Shown: one piece after another, positions 42,519 through 53,500 of the stretch
How the letters are laid out: every line of letters starts with the position of its first letter
How positions within the stretch are numbered: the stretch's first letter is position 1
Program-made: the position numbers and the translations under genes
DNA from: Bacteroidota bacterium
Lineage (GTDB): Bacteria > Bacteroidota > JABWAT01
Length of the DNA stretch: 64,000 nt
Direction: 5' to 3'
Assembly (NCBI GenBank): GCA_023151185.1
Contig: JAKLJL010000001.1
Coordinates: 620,001 to 684,000, forward strand
The notes under the pieces: generated by a model
Told to the model about the DNA's origin: nothing
The model's database searches: none
What the model saw: only the letters and a program-made list of their open reading frames with translations

Positions 42519-45500
42519 ATGCCTGGGACGTTCATTCGGGTTCTGCTCGTTTTCATGTTTGTTTGTGCTGGAAAATTATTCTCCCAGACAGTTAAATTTG
42601 ATCACCTCGGTCCAAACCAGGGACTTACCGTTGGCATTATAAACGGAATTGTTCAGGACCGGACCGGATTCCTTTGGATTGCTTCCCCTGACGGACTTTA
42701 CCGGTATGACGGATATTCCTTCCGGGCATTCAAACATCACCCAACCAATACCAACTCTCCTTCCGATAATAATATTCTTGCCATTTTCCTGGACCGGTCA
42801 GGCATTGTCTGGCTCGGAACAGCCGGCGGCGGACTGAACCGGTTTGATCCGGCTACTGAAACCTTTACCCATTTTCTGAGCAATTTCAACGATGCTGAAG
42901 CACTCAGCAACATAACCGTCAGGGGAATTGCCGAAGATTCTGAGGGCAATATCTGGGTGACTACTGCTTTCGGACTGAATAAACTCACCGTTGCTACCGG
43001 CAGGTTTTCACGGTTTTTTCACGATCAGGATAACCCGAATTCGCCAAGCACCAACGATCTGCGGCCGATTATAATCGATCAGAATGACGTCCTGTACATG
43101 GGCACAGATGATGCAGAAGGGCTCAATATCTACGATATCCGGAAAAACAGCTTCCGGGTGTATAAAGCCAATCCGAACCGCACCGGATCTCTGTCAAACA
43201 ATGCAGTCAGGGGTCTTTATGCTGCACGTGACGGTTTTATTTACGTGGGGACCGATGGCGGCGGATTAAACCGCTTTGATCCGGAAAAAGAAAGTTTTCA
43301 GGTTGTAACTTCCCGGAATCCTGTTCCTGTGCGCTTAAACGAGCAGCGGGTTGTCAGCATTTTTGAAGACAGCAGAGGGTTTCTCTGGTACGGCACCATT
43401 GGGTCAGGTCTGGCCCGCATCAACCGGAAAACCAATGAAATTGACTATTTCCGGAATGACCCGTCCAAAACCGAAAGCTTAAGTCAGAACTGGGTAACTT
43501 CAATCATGGAAAGCCGGTCGAAAATTCTCTGGATCTCGACGTCGGGCGGCGGAATCAATAAATACTCACCGGTAAAAGAGAAATTCCGTCATTTCAAACA
43601 GGAACCCGGGAATCCCAATTCTCTGAGTTCAAATACAATCCGGTCTGTTTTTGAAGGGTTGGATGGAACTATCTGGATTGGTACAATCGGCGGTGGAATT
43701 AACGAATTCAACCTGAAAGATTTCAAAATCAGGCGGTTTCAGAACACTCCGTCCAACCCAAAATCCCTCTCGATCGATGACGTGTCCGGCTTTCTTCAGT
43801 ATGAACCCGATGTCCTTTGGGTAGGAACCTGGCGTGGCGGATTAAACCGGTTTGATTTGAAAACCGGGCAGTTTACCTGTTACAAAGGAGTCGAATCGGA
43901 TCCTGCTACCATTTCAGATGACCGGATCCAGTCGCTGCTCAGAAGTTCGGCGGGAAATTTTTGGGTCGGAACAGAGAACGGGCTGAACAAATTCAATCCG
44001 GAAACCGGGAAATTTAAGCGGTTTCTGTCGGATCCGGCGAATCCAAACACGTTATCAGACAGCCGGATTCAATCCCTTTTTGAGGATGATGACCGGGTTT
44101 TATGGATTGGAACCTGGAATGGTCTGAACCGGTTTGATGAACCGACCTCAAACGTAACCCGGTATTTGTACGGAAATCAGAAAACAAAAGGATCAAACGC
44201 ATCGAGTGTTATCTCGATTCTCGACGGAAAAAATGGATACCTCTGGCTGGGAACGTATGGCGGCGGACTGAATTACTTCAACAAGCATACCGGTCTGGTT
44301 GAAAAATCCTTTACAGAAACTGAAGGTCTCCCCAGCAATCTGATCTTCGGTCTTCTGGCAGACAAAGCCGGAAATATCTGGATCAGTACTGCCCGTGGGT
44401 TGTCAAGATTCAATCCGGCAAACGAAACCTTCCGGAATTATGACGAATTGGACGGATTGCAATCCAGCGAATTTTACTGGGGAGCCTACCACCGAACCCG
44501 CGACGGAAAGATGTTTTTTGGGGGCCTGAACGGACTGAATCTGTTCTCACCGGATAGTGTCAGCGATAACGTTCACATCCCGCCGATTGTGCTGACGGGT
44601 TTCCGGAAATTTGATAAACCGGTTCAAACAGAAACACCGATCAGTTCCATTACTGAAATTGAACTGACGAATGCAGAAAATTTCTTTTCCTTTGAATTTG
44701 CAGCCCTCGATTTCAACAATCCCCAAAAAAACCAGTACGCCTATAAAATGGAGGGCTTTAATGACGACTGGATCTATTGCGGCAATAACCGGATGGCCAC
44801 CTACACCAACCTGGATGGCGGTGTATACACTTTTCGGGTCATCGGGTCCAACAGTGACAATATCTGGAATATGGACGGGCTTTCAGTCCGGGTGATTGTT
44901 CATCCGCCTTTTTACAAGACTTTTTGGTTCAGACTGCTGGTCGTTTTGCTGACGGCAGGTGTTTTTTACCTGTGGTATCGGGGCCGGATAATCGGGATTC
45001 AACGGCAAAAACTGATACTCGAACGTCAGGTGACAGAACGGACCCGGGAATTGGAAATTAAAAAGGAAAGCCTCGAGAAAATCAATTCGATTGTCAAGTC
45101 CATCAATTCTGAACTGAATTTTACCAGTCTGCTTCAAAACCTGCTGGCTGAACTTTCGAATCTGGACGGAGTTCAGTTCTCGGCTGCCTATGTCCTTGAA
45201 CGGGATCTGAGGCGGTTTTCACTGAGGGCCTCCTCGGGGTGTGACGGTGAAGTTCTGGAGCAGCTTAAACCTGAAGACCTCATGATCAACCTGATCCATG
45301 ATGCCGAGGTTTTATACCCGCACATCTACCGGCAGAACAAACCCGAAAACCTGACCTTTTTCATCAAACCGGAAAGTCTTCATCCCAGATCGCTCATTTC
45401 CTTGCCGATGATGGTCGGAGGGACCATTGAAGGCTACCTGCTGTTTGGAAACCGGGAAAGCAGAAACGCCTTTCCTGCAGAAGAGATTGAATTTCTCGAG

Positions 45501-46256
45501 AACCTGAAAGAACACATTCTGACGGCGTTTATCAAGACCCGTCTGATGGAAGAGTTATCCTTTCTGAATGAAAAGAAAAATGAGTTTGTCGGAATTGCTG
45601 CCCATGACCTCAGAAATCCGTTAACGGTAATCATGAATTATGTAACGCTGGTTACCCTTCAGCTGAAATCCGGGCAGTTCGACAAGGATAAAGCAATCAG
45701 AGATCTGGAAAAAGTCCTGAACGTAACCCAGCAGATGTCGCGGATGATTACCGCCTTTCTGGATATTACCGCCATAGAATCGGGAAAACTCGTCCTGAAT
45801 TTCAGAAAGGGAAGTATTCTGGAAATTCTGGAAGAATCAGACAATTTTTATCAACGCCTTGCACTTCAGAAGGGCATCCGGATATTTTACACACTTGCTC
45901 CTGACACCAGAGAAATCAGAATGGACCGTGACCGGATTTCGGAAGTTCTGGATAATCTGGTATCAAACGCCATCAAGTACACCCAACCCGGTGGTGAAAT
46001 CAGAATCCGGTATGAGGCTGGCGATCATGATGCAATTATTCATGTCGAAGATAATGGTCAGGGGCTTTCTGAAACCGATCTGAAGGATATTTTCAAAAGC
46101 TTCAAAAAACTGAGTTCACGTCCTACCGGCGGAGAGTCCAGCACCGGTCTGGGGCTGGCGATTGTCAAAAAGATTGTGGATATGCACCACGGTAAAGTAT
46201 GGGTAGAAAGTGAAAAGGGAAAAGGCTCCGTTTTCAGCTTTTCCATTCCGGTGTAA
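42519..46256 (+). CDS. giant periplasmic-propeller sensor histidine kinase (HisKA type, with GAF)
   Basis: A 1245-residue protein starting at ATG 42519 with a signal peptide. Residues ~30-720 carry two-component-propeller repeats (many IWIGT/LWIGTWNGLNRF blades), followed by a Y_Y_Y-type domain to ~795 and a membrane helix (~802-820). A GAF-like domain (~865-1010), a HisKA domain with the phosphoacceptor H1029 in GIAAHDLRNP, and a HATPase domain (DNLVSNAIKYTQ, STGLGLAIVKKI) complete it. Such proteins sense extracytoplasmic ligands, often sugars. Unlike Bacteroides hybrid regulators it has no receiver or AraC output. It is followed after 6 bp by a second propeller kinase of another class. Confidence 0.92.
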   Translation: MPGTFIRVLLVFMFVCAGKLFSQTVKFDHLGPNQGLTVGIINGIVQDRTGFLWIASPDGLYRYDGYSFRAFKHHPTNTNSPSDNNILAIFLDRSGIVWLGTAGGGLNRFDPATETFTHFLSNFNDAEALSNITVRGIAEDSEGNIWVTTAFGLNKLTVATGRFSRFFHDQDNPNSPSTNDLRPIIIDQNDVLYMGTDDAEGLNIYDIRKNSFRVYKANPNRTGSLSNNAVRGLYAARDGFIYVGTDGGGLNRFDPEKESFQVVTSRNPVPVRLNEQRVVSIFEDSRGFLWYGTIGSGLARINRKTNEIDYFRNDPSKTESLSQNWVTSIMESRSKILWISTSGGGINKYSPVKEKFRHFKQEPGNPNSLSSNTIRSVFEGLDGTIWIGTIGGGINEFNLKDFKIRRFQNTPSNPKSLSIDDVSGFLQYEPDVLWVGTWRGGLNRFDLKTGQFTCYKGVESDPATISDDRIQSLLRSSAGNFWVGTENGLNKFNPETGKFKRFLSDPANPNTLSDSRIQSLFEDDDRVLWIGTWNGLNRFDEPTSNVTRYLYGNQKTKGSNASSVISILDGKNGYLWLGTYGGGLNYFNKHTGLVEKSFTETEGLPSNLIFGLLADKAGNIWISTARGLSRFNPANETFRNYDELDGLQSSEFYWGAYHRTRDGKMFFGGLNGLNLFSPDSVSDNVHIPPIVLTGFRKFDKPVQTETPISSITEIELTNAENFFSFEFAALDFNNPQKNQYAYKMEGFNDDWIYCGNNRMATYTNLDGGVYTFRVIGSNSDNIWNMDGLSVRVIVHPPFYKTFWFRLLVVLLTAGVFYLWYRGRIIGIQRQKLILERQVTERTRELEIKKESLEKINSIVKSINSELNFTSLLQNLLAELSNLDGVQFSAAYVLERDLRRFSLRASSGCDGEVLEQLKPEDLMINLIHDAEVLYPHIYRQNKPENLTFFIKPESLHPRSLISLPMMVGGTIEGYLLFGNRESRNAFPAEEIEFLENLKEHILTAFIKTRLMEELSFLNEKKNEFVGIAAHDLRNPLTVIMNYVTLVTLQLKSGQFDKDKAIRDLEKVLNVTQQMSRMITAFLDITAIESGKLVLNFRKGSILEILEESDNFYQRLALQKGIRIFYTLAPDTREIRMDRDRISEVLDNLVSNAIKYTQPGGEIRIRYEAGDHDAIIHVEDNGQGLSETDLKDIFKSFKKLSSRPTGGESSTGLGLAIVKKIVDMHHGKVWVESEKGKGSVFSFSIPV

Positions 46257-46262
46257 ACGAAC

Positions 46263-49214
46263 ATGAACTGCCGGTTAGCTTACTTCCTGCTGGGCACATT
46301 CTTCCCCATTTTTGCTTTTTCTCAGGAACCGGTAAACATCCGGTACACTACCGAGACCGGGTTTCCTTCCCAGGAATTATATGATGTGACCACAGATTCT
46401 GCAGGCTATCTTTGGGTTGCCAGTTCAGAAGGGCTGATCCGTTTCGACGGGTTGCGGTCTGTGATCATGAAACTCCCGCCTAACCTCCGCAGATCACTTT
46501 CCGGATTAAAAATTGCCGGAAATAACTCTGTCTGGGCATTTAACTTTGATTTCAGGATTCTGTACACCCAGGGAGATTCACTGACCCTGGTCTCCGGAAT
46601 CCAGGATTCGAAGCAAAACTTTCTTCCCCGGTTCACCATCCTTCCTGACGGCCGGGTTGTCATTGCCCAGTCATTTGGTCTCCTGGTATTTGATCCGAAA
46701 ACCGGTAAAAGTGAAAAGATTTCTTCCCCCGGCGGGAAAGAAACTTATTGCATGGATATGACTTTCAGCCACCGGGATCAACGGGTTTATCTTTACGACA
46801 CTGAACATGGTCTCCTGAGCTGGAAACCAGGCGAACCCAGACTGATGGTTATGCCCGGGAACGAGACTTACCGTCATCCGACCGGTGCCTTATTCCTTGT
46901 GGATCACCCGGATGGCATTGTCTGTCTGGCGCAGGTTACCCATCAGGTTTTGCTGTATACCGGGTTGGGGTTCAGGCGGTTACCGGTATCCGATTACTTC
47001 CAGAAAAATAAAATCTGGGCGACACTGGGAAAAGTCCTTCCAAAAAATGGATTCTGGATTTCAACCTATACCGGGATGTATAAACTCGACCGGCTCACCG
47101 ATAAAGAGCCTTCTGCCGGATGGTTTAAAGACATTCAGTTTTCCAATTTATGCGAAGACAGGAATGGGGCATTGTGGTTTTCTTCGCTTCAGGATGGTCT
47201 GTTTCAGATTCCTGATCCGGGTGTAGTAATTTACACCGAAAACAACAGTTCACTTTCCGATAACAGTGTAACCTGTTTTGAGCCCGGGCCCTGGCCGTAT
47301 TTATTTACCGGCCTGTACAACGGAATGGTTTTGGGGTTTAACCGGGAAACGGGTGTTTTTGGGGATTTTGGGTTTAATAACCGGAAAAACGTCGAAACCC
47401 TGTTTTATGATCCTGAAACCGCTGACCTGATGATATCCTCTGGTGGTCTCTGGGTAGTTCCTGAATTTAAAAACGGCAGAAACCGGTATCTGGTTGCCAA
47501 TGTCTCCGTTAAACAAATCAACAAAGATCCCGACGGAACAATCTGGGTCGCCTCATCCGGCGGAATCTCGGCATTAAAACGGGCCGGCAGCAAGTTTAAT
47601 ATCGGGGCACCAGTCGGGGTCAGCATTCCGTCGCCAAGCCGGCACGTCATTGTTCTCGGAAAAGATTCAGTCCTGTTTGCAACCCGGAAAAATCTATATT
47701 TTTACCGGACGGGTGACAATCTGAAGGAGGTAACAGGTTCTGACGGACAGCCTTTGATCATTACTTCCTGGACTCTGGACAGTTGGGGACGCCTGATTTT
47801 AGCTGCAGACAGGAAAGGGCTTCAGCGGTGGTTTAACGGGCACCTTTCTGAAGTATTTCCGGTACAGGTAAACCAGATATCCCCGACGGTCAAAGCCTTG
47901 AGTGCGGGAAAAGGCCGGGTTTGGCTGGGCACCAACCAAGGATTATTCAGTTTACCTGAAGACTGGGATTCAGCCTCAGAGCTATCCGGTCCATATTTCC
48001 GGGAGGATGTTTCAGCCCTTTTTCAGGATGAGGATTTTTTGTATGCCGGTACCGGACAGGGGGTTATCCGGGTTCCGGGAGATTGGAATTTCGGGCTTAA
48101 GCAACCACCTGGTGTGGCCATAAGTTCTGTTTCGGTTAACGGGAAGGATACGGTTTTATCAGAATCCTATGAATTTGATACTCCCCCATCGGTCATTACT
48201 GTTTTCCTGTCGGCAATTTCTTTTGCAACCCCAACTCAGTACCGGTTCCGGTACCGGATCTCGGGGTTGTCGGAAGACTGGAATGAAACACCGGCAACTT
48301 CTCCCTTCATCAGACTGATAGGATTGAAGCCTGGAGACTATGTGCTTGAAGCTGAGACAGTTTTTTCTGGCGGTCTCAAAAGTAAAAAGCCGGCACTGCT
48401 CAGACTGGTTATTCACCCTCCGTTCTGGCAAACCGGCTGGTTTCTGTTTCTGCTTGCCGCAGGAATCCTGATGACAATTTTATCAGTCCACCGGTATCAA
48501 GTCCACCGGTATCAGGCAAGAATCAGGCAGGAGCAGGAAAAAGAGCAGATGAAACAGGAACTTCTCCTCTCCCAAATGACGGCCCTGACAGCCCAGATGA
48601 ATCCCCATTTTATTTTTAACGCCCTCAGTTCCATCCAGAGTTTCATTTTTAAAAATGATAAACTGAACGCCAATGTTTATCTGGGAAAATTTTCGGATCT
48701 GATCCGAAGTATTTTACGGCAGTCTGAGTCGGGTGAGATAACCCTGGCAGAGGAAATCAAAGGCCTCAAACTATATCTCGAACTTGAATCCCTTCGGTTC
48801 AACGGCCAGTTAACCTGGGAAATCAATACACTGGAATTACCCGATCCGGAGTTAGTCCGAATCCCGCCGATGATTCTCCAGCCCTATGTCGAAAATGCGA
48901 TTAAGCATGGTCTTTCGCATAAGCCAGGCAACCGGAAACTCTGGATCCTGTTTTCTGCAGATCCTGCTAAAAAGCTTTTGATGATTGAAATCGGAGACAA
49001 TGGCATTGGCCGGAAACGGTCTGCCGAAATAAATGCAGCCAGACAGGGATACCACCAGTCGTTTGCCCATTCGGCCACAGAGAAACGCCTTCAGTTGCTT
49101 GAAAAAGCCTCCTTGATTAAAATTGGAGTTCAGATTACAGATTCAGTTGACGGGAATGGACTCCCAGCGGGGACACTGGTTTTATTAACACTGCCACTGG
49201 TATCAGATGACTGA
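46263..49214 (+). CDS. giant propeller sensor kinase (LytS/His_kinase type)
   Basis: A 983-residue protein with a signal peptide, about 650 residues of two-component-propeller blades (YLWVASSEGLIRFDG, IWVASSGGISAL, VWLGTNQGLFSLP), a Y_Y_Y-type domain, a membrane helix (~720-742), and a short coiled linker. A LytS-family kinase domain follows with phosphoacceptor H782 in QMNPHFIFNAL and an ATPase N-box ENAIKHGLSH. It overlaps the LytTR regulator gene by 8 bp and must be its cognate kinase. It shares architecture with, but not kinase class of, the gene upstream. Its ligand is unknown; a carbohydrate is likely by family. Confidence 0.92.
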   Translation: MNCRLAYFLLGTFFPIFAFSQEPVNIRYTTETGFPSQELYDVTTDSAGYLWVASSEGLIRFDGLRSVIMKLPPNLRRSLSGLKIAGNNSVWAFNFDFRILYTQGDSLTLVSGIQDSKQNFLPRFTILPDGRVVIAQSFGLLVFDPKTGKSEKISSPGGKETYCMDMTFSHRDQRVYLYDTEHGLLSWKPGEPRLMVMPGNETYRHPTGALFLVDHPDGIVCLAQVTHQVLLYTGLGFRRLPVSDYFQKNKIWATLGKVLPKNGFWISTYTGMYKLDRLTDKEPSAGWFKDIQFSNLCEDRNGALWFSSLQDGLFQIPDPGVVIYTENNSSLSDNSVTCFEPGPWPYLFTGLYNGMVLGFNRETGVFGDFGFNNRKNVETLFYDPETADLMISSGGLWVVPEFKNGRNRYLVANVSVKQINKDPDGTIWVASSGGISALKRAGSKFNIGAPVGVSIPSPSRHVIVLGKDSVLFATRKNLYFYRTGDNLKEVTGSDGQPLIITSWTLDSWGRLILAADRKGLQRWFNGHLSEVFPVQVNQISPTVKALSAGKGRVWLGTNQGLFSLPEDWDSASELSGPYFREDVSALFQDEDFLYAGTGQGVIRVPGDWNFGLKQPPGVAISSVSVNGKDTVLSESYEFDTPPSVITVFLSAISFATPTQYRFRYRISGLSEDWNETPATSPFIRLIGLKPGDYVLEAETVFSGGLKSKKPALLRLVIHPPFWQTGWFLFLLAAGILMTILSVHRYQVHRYQARIRQEQEKEQMKQELLLSQMTALTAQMNPHFIFNALSSIQSFIFKNDKLNANVYLGKFSDLIRSILRQSESGEITLAEEIKGLKLYLELESLRFNGQLTWEINTLELPDPELVRIPPMILQPYVENAIKHGLSHKPGNRKLWILFSADPAKKLLMIEIGDNGIGRKRSAEINAARQGYHQSFAHSATEKRLQLLEKASLIKIGVQITDSVDGNGLPAGTLVLLTLPLVSDD

Positions 49215-49959
49215 AAAATTGACTGCTATTCTGGTTGATGATGAAGACCTGGCCAGAGAATCCCTTGAAGCCATGATAACCGGCTTCATCCCCGAACTTA
49301 CTGTTGCCGGAACTGCCCGTGACATTCCGGAGGCAGTCCGTCTCATCAAACGGAGCCATCCCAGGATTGTATTTCTGGATATTGAGTTGCCCGGTTATTC
49401 CGGCCTGCAGATTCTGGAGTTTTTCAATCCCGAAGAAATTGATTTTGATATTATTTTCACTACCGCCTACAGCCAGTATGCCCTCCGGGCTTTTCAGCTT
49501 TCTGCAGTAGATTACCTGTTGAAACCCATTCAGATTGATGATCTGGCCCAGTCAGTTAAAAAAATTCTCAAGCGGAACCGGCAGGCATTCCCTCACGGAA
49601 TTCTGAAAGAAAACCTTGCCTCCGCCGGAAAAGGAAAACTGGTCATCCCGCATGCAGAAGGGTATTCCTTCCTTTCACTGGAGGAAATTTTATTCGTCAA
49701 GGCTGCCGGGGCTTATTCTGAATTTATCATGACGACCGGAAAAAAACTTCTGGTGGGTAAAAATCTGAAAGATTTTGAAACCGCTCTCGATAACCGGCAT
49801 TTTTTCAGACCTAACAGGTCCTACCTGATCAATCTGCAGCACGTCAGGGAATTTATCAGGAAAGACGGCGGTTTTGTAATTATGACAAATGGCGAAGAGC
49901 TGCCGGTTTCAACGCAGAAACGGGAAGAATTGATAGCCGCAATCGGTTCCCTTCGTTAA
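49207..49959 (+). CDS. LytTR-type response regulator
   Basis: A 250-residue regulator. The receiver domain (~5-120) has the acidic pocket VDDED, phosphoacceptor D58 in VFLDIELPG, and K106 or so in LLKPIQ. The LytTR DNA-binding domain (~145-247) has the pattern LFVKAAGAYSEFIMTTGKKL, NRSYLINLQHVREF. Its ATG lies inside the end of the LytS-type kinase gene, so the two form a cognate pair. It probably binds direct repeats near target promoters; none were identified here with confidence. Confidence 0.93.
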   Translation: MTEKLTAILVDDEDLARESLEAMITGFIPELTVAGTARDIPEAVRLIKRSHPRIVFLDIELPGYSGLQILEFFNPEEIDFDIIFTTAYSQYALRAFQLSAVDYLLKPIQIDDLAQSVKKILKRNRQAFPHGILKENLASAGKGKLVIPHAEGYSFLSLEEILFVKAAGAYSEFIMTTGKKLLVGKNLKDFETALDNRHFFRPNRSYLINLQHVREFIRKDGGFVIMTNGEELPVSTQKREELIAAIGSLR

Positions 49960-50080
49960 CCCGTTGATCCGTTTCATAAACCCGGAAGCCTGTTTGGCAG
50001 ATCCTTGAATTTAATTGTGACCCGGATCACCGATACTTGTGAATCTGCCGCCATTGGCAGGTATCCAGATTGGGGACGCG

Positions 50081-50467
50081 ATGCAAAAGGACTCCGGGAA
50101 AAGTGTTTTTTTTATTGATGATGATCCCGGAATGCTGGACTATCTTCAAAGTCTATTCTCGGCTTTTTTTCCGGATTTCAGGATTGCCGGATCGTGCAGC
50201 TCACTTCCAGAGGCCGTGCTGCTGCTAAAAAACCTCGAACCTGTTTGTATTATAACCGACGTGAATCTGCCCGTTTTCCGGGGAACCGACCTTCCGGGAC
50301 TATTTCAGGAAAACAGCATCCGGCTTCCCGAACTGCTGATATTCATTTCAGCGGATGAAAAAAACAGCCGGAATATCCCGGATGCCCCCGGTTTCTTCTT
50401 TCTGACCAAACCTCTGATGATTCCGGAACTTTCCCGGATATTAAACCGCCAAACGCCCGGTTCCTGA
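50081..50467 (+). CDS. single-domain response regulator receiver
   Basis: ATG 50081 follows GGGGACG and is preferred over the in-frame GTG 14 codons upstream. The 128-residue product is a lone receiver: FFIDDDPGM (acidic pocket), phosphoacceptor D60 in IITDVNLP, and K about 110 in FLTKPLM. It has no output domain. It may be a phosphate relay or sink for the HisKA-type kinase two genes upstream, which has no cognate receiver of its own nearby. Confidence 0.85.
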   Translation: MQKDSGKSVFFIDDDPGMLDYLQSLFSAFFPDFRIAGSCSSLPEAVLLLKNLEPVCIITDVNLPVFRGTDLPGLFQENSIRLPELLIFISADEKNSRNIPDAPGFFFLTKPLMIPELSRILNRQTPGS

Positions 50468-50553
50468 CCTTCCTTTATAAAACCATCACCCCGGTTCGTT
50501 AAACAGGTTGCCTGTTTCCTAAATCCGGCCGGAAATCCTTTTTCGCCGGATTC

Positions 50554-50561
50554 TAATTTTG
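50554..50561 (+). promoter_or_regulatory. isolated -7-like element TAATTTTG
   Basis: A perfect TAnnTTTG motif 26 bp before ATG 50588, but with no TTTG at the expected distance upstream, so it is only a weak promoter candidate for the surface protein. Confidence 0.25.
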
Positions 50562-50587
50562 CACATCACCAATTCAGGCAGGATTTT

Positions 50588-53500
50588 ATGAAACAAGTGC
50601 TTTTGATTTTTGCCGGACTTTTTTTTCTGGGGCAGATGGCTCTGGCCCAAACCGTCTGGACAGTAAACTCAACCGACGATACCAATACAGGCTCGGGTAC
50701 AACCGGCACCCTCAGGTACGTCCTCACGCAAATCAATACAACCGCATCCGGAACACACACCATTGACCTGACCGGGCTTTCCGGAACCATAACCCTGACC
50801 AGTTTGCTTCCACCGGTCAACTATGCGGTTACCTTCAACGGACCGGGTTCCGGAAACCTGACGATTTCGGGCAATAATCTCTACCGGATCTTCTTTATTG
50901 GCGGGGGGACCGCACCGTTTACTTCGACTGCGCCGGCTTCCCCGGCCGTGTCAATTAAAAATCTGACTCTGGCAAACGGAAAGGGAAAAGGAGGCAGCAG
51001 TACAACCGGTGGTGGCGGTGCAGCAGGAATGGGCGGTGCCATTTTCATGAATGCCGGAACCGTTACCATTGAAAATGTCACTTTCAGCGGAAATACTGCA
51101 CAAGGCGGATCCAGTTCCGGAACCGGGTACGGGGGTGGCGGTGGATTTGGCGGAGATGGGGCCTCACTCTATAACGGCGGATCAAGTGGCTATCTTGGCG
51201 GTGCTGCCGGAACCACAACGGTCACGGCCGGTATCGGAGGTGGTGGTGGCTACAGAAGCAGCACTGTGGGTGGTTCAGGCGGATTCGGTGGCGGCGGGGG
51301 AACCGGCGGGGCTGCAACAACCGGTGGAGGCTCAGGAAGCGGTGGTTTTGGTGGCGGCGGAGCCGGAATTGTTAACGGCAGCAATACAACTGCCATTGTG
51401 GGTGCTGGTGGCTTTGGTGGTGGAAATGCAGGATCCGTCCGGGGTGGAGGCGGGGCAGGAATGGGGGGTGCCATTTTCCTGAAATCCGGGACATTGACAG
51501 TCAAGAATTCCACTTTTATCTCGAATGTTTCTACTGCCGGAACGGCAGTATCACCCGGTCAGCCAGGTTCCTCTTACGGCGGTGCGATTTTCCAGTTTGA
51601 TGGGATTTTAAGAACTCTGAATCTGGTATACTCAGGAAACACTGCTGCCAATTCCCCTGATTTTTACCGGTACGGAGGAACAGCTTCATCTTTGAATCCA
51701 ACTGTTGCTAACCCCCGTGTGACAGGAAAAACGGCCAGGTCTGTCAACTTTACCGGAAAAGTAAATCCGAACGGAACTGTAACAGATTATAAATTCATTT
51801 ACTCTGCTGATTCAACTCTTGCCGGATATTCTGAAACCCCGGTTCAATCTGCCGGGTCCGGCACTGCAGACCAGAATGCAACCGGTTCGGCCTCTCTGCT
51901 AACACCGGGAATCCGGTATTTCTACCGGCTGGTTGCTGAAAACAGTTATGGTACTGATTCCTCTGAAACGGTTTCTTTTCTGACATCACCGGCAGTTGAC
52001 GGGCTGGTTCTCTGGCTCAGAGCCGATACTCTGGTGACCCGTGACGGATCGGGATATGTAAGCAACTGGGGTGATCTTTCAGACGCCAGAAATCACTTTT
52101 CGCAGGCATCAGCCTCAAAAAAACCGCTTTGGATCGAGGGCGCAGTAAATGGGAAACCGGCCCTTCGGTTTGATGGGTCTGATGATGTTCTCGGTTCACT
52201 TCACGCCCTGAATCTCACTTCAGGGGCTTCAATTTTCATTGTGTCCAAAGTCAGGATCAGAAAATCAAATAACGGACTTTTCAGAGTAGCTGCCGGGGAG
52301 CTTGGGGTTGCCTCTGCGCTGGAATTGTATTGGGAGGCCGGTACAGTCCCGACAACAAGTGGCAACTTTACAGCAACATCCAACCGTCCGGCAACCGGAA
52401 CTTCCGGTTTCACCTTCAAACGGGATAATGATGCCGGGCCGGCTGCCGGTTCCTGGTACATGCTTACAAACCGGTATATTTCAAACGGATCCCATGATTA
52501 TTTCATGAATTCAAAACCGATGGAAATGAATTATGCTTCTGCCGGAACCATGCAGCTTCCTGCCTCTTCCGGAAATGGGTTTGTTGGGGTTGGCTCCAAT
52601 TCAGATGTGGGTGGTTCTGCCTACTATCTCGATGGCGATATTGCAGAAATACGGGTTTATGACCGCCCGGTCACCGATGCTGAAAAACTGCTCATTGAAT
52701 CCCAGCTTGCAGGTAAATATGGTCTTGCCGGTTCGACTTCGGCAACCCCGACTATAAATTCCTATGCTGCAGAGTCCCGGATTTTTGTCCTGGGTTCTAC
52801 CGGGGCAACCGTTAATTTTTCGGATCCGACCAATTCCCAGGGGACCCTGACTGCCGGGACAGGGGTAAATCCGGGAATTACCGGGTCACTTCCAGACGGA
52901 ATTGCTTCATTTTCTGCTGATAAGTACTGGACCATCAGCAATTCAGGCCTGACGTCCTTTATTTACTCAATCACACTCGACCTGACCGGAATTTCCGGCA
53001 TCTCTGACTTTAACTCTCTTAAAATTCTGAAACGTGCGGATGCAGCCTCTGCCTGGCAGGATGTTTCGCAGGCACCGATCAATGCAACAGTGATTTATCA
53101 GGAGCCTTTTATTACCGTTTCAGGTTTAACCAGTTTTTCTGATTTTGCTGTCGGAAGCAGTTCGGCAAATACACTGCCGGTGGAACTGACCAGCCAGTCG
53201 GTCAGGGAAACAGAGGACGGTGATTTGCTTTCCTGGGAAACAGTGACGGAAAAGGACAACGCAGGCTTTCAGATTCAGACTTCACCGGATAAGCTTACCT
53301 GGAAAACGGTTGGATTTGTTGCCGGGAAGGGAACGACTACCGAGAAAACTGTTTATAGCTTCCGGGTTACTGAACGGGCATTGAACTCAGTCAGATTTTA
53401 TCGCCTGGTTCAGGTCGATCTCGACGGTTCACAAACACCCGGACGGATTCTCACTGCCGGTGGTGTTCCTTCAGGTTTCAGTTTGGCAGGAACCTATCCG

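Noticed and set aside
50881-51513. Long open frames on the other strand and in another plus frame within the glycine-rich region
   Set aside because: GGN-rich codons give stop-free Pro-rich or Val/Ala-rich shadows; they have no start signals and no domains.
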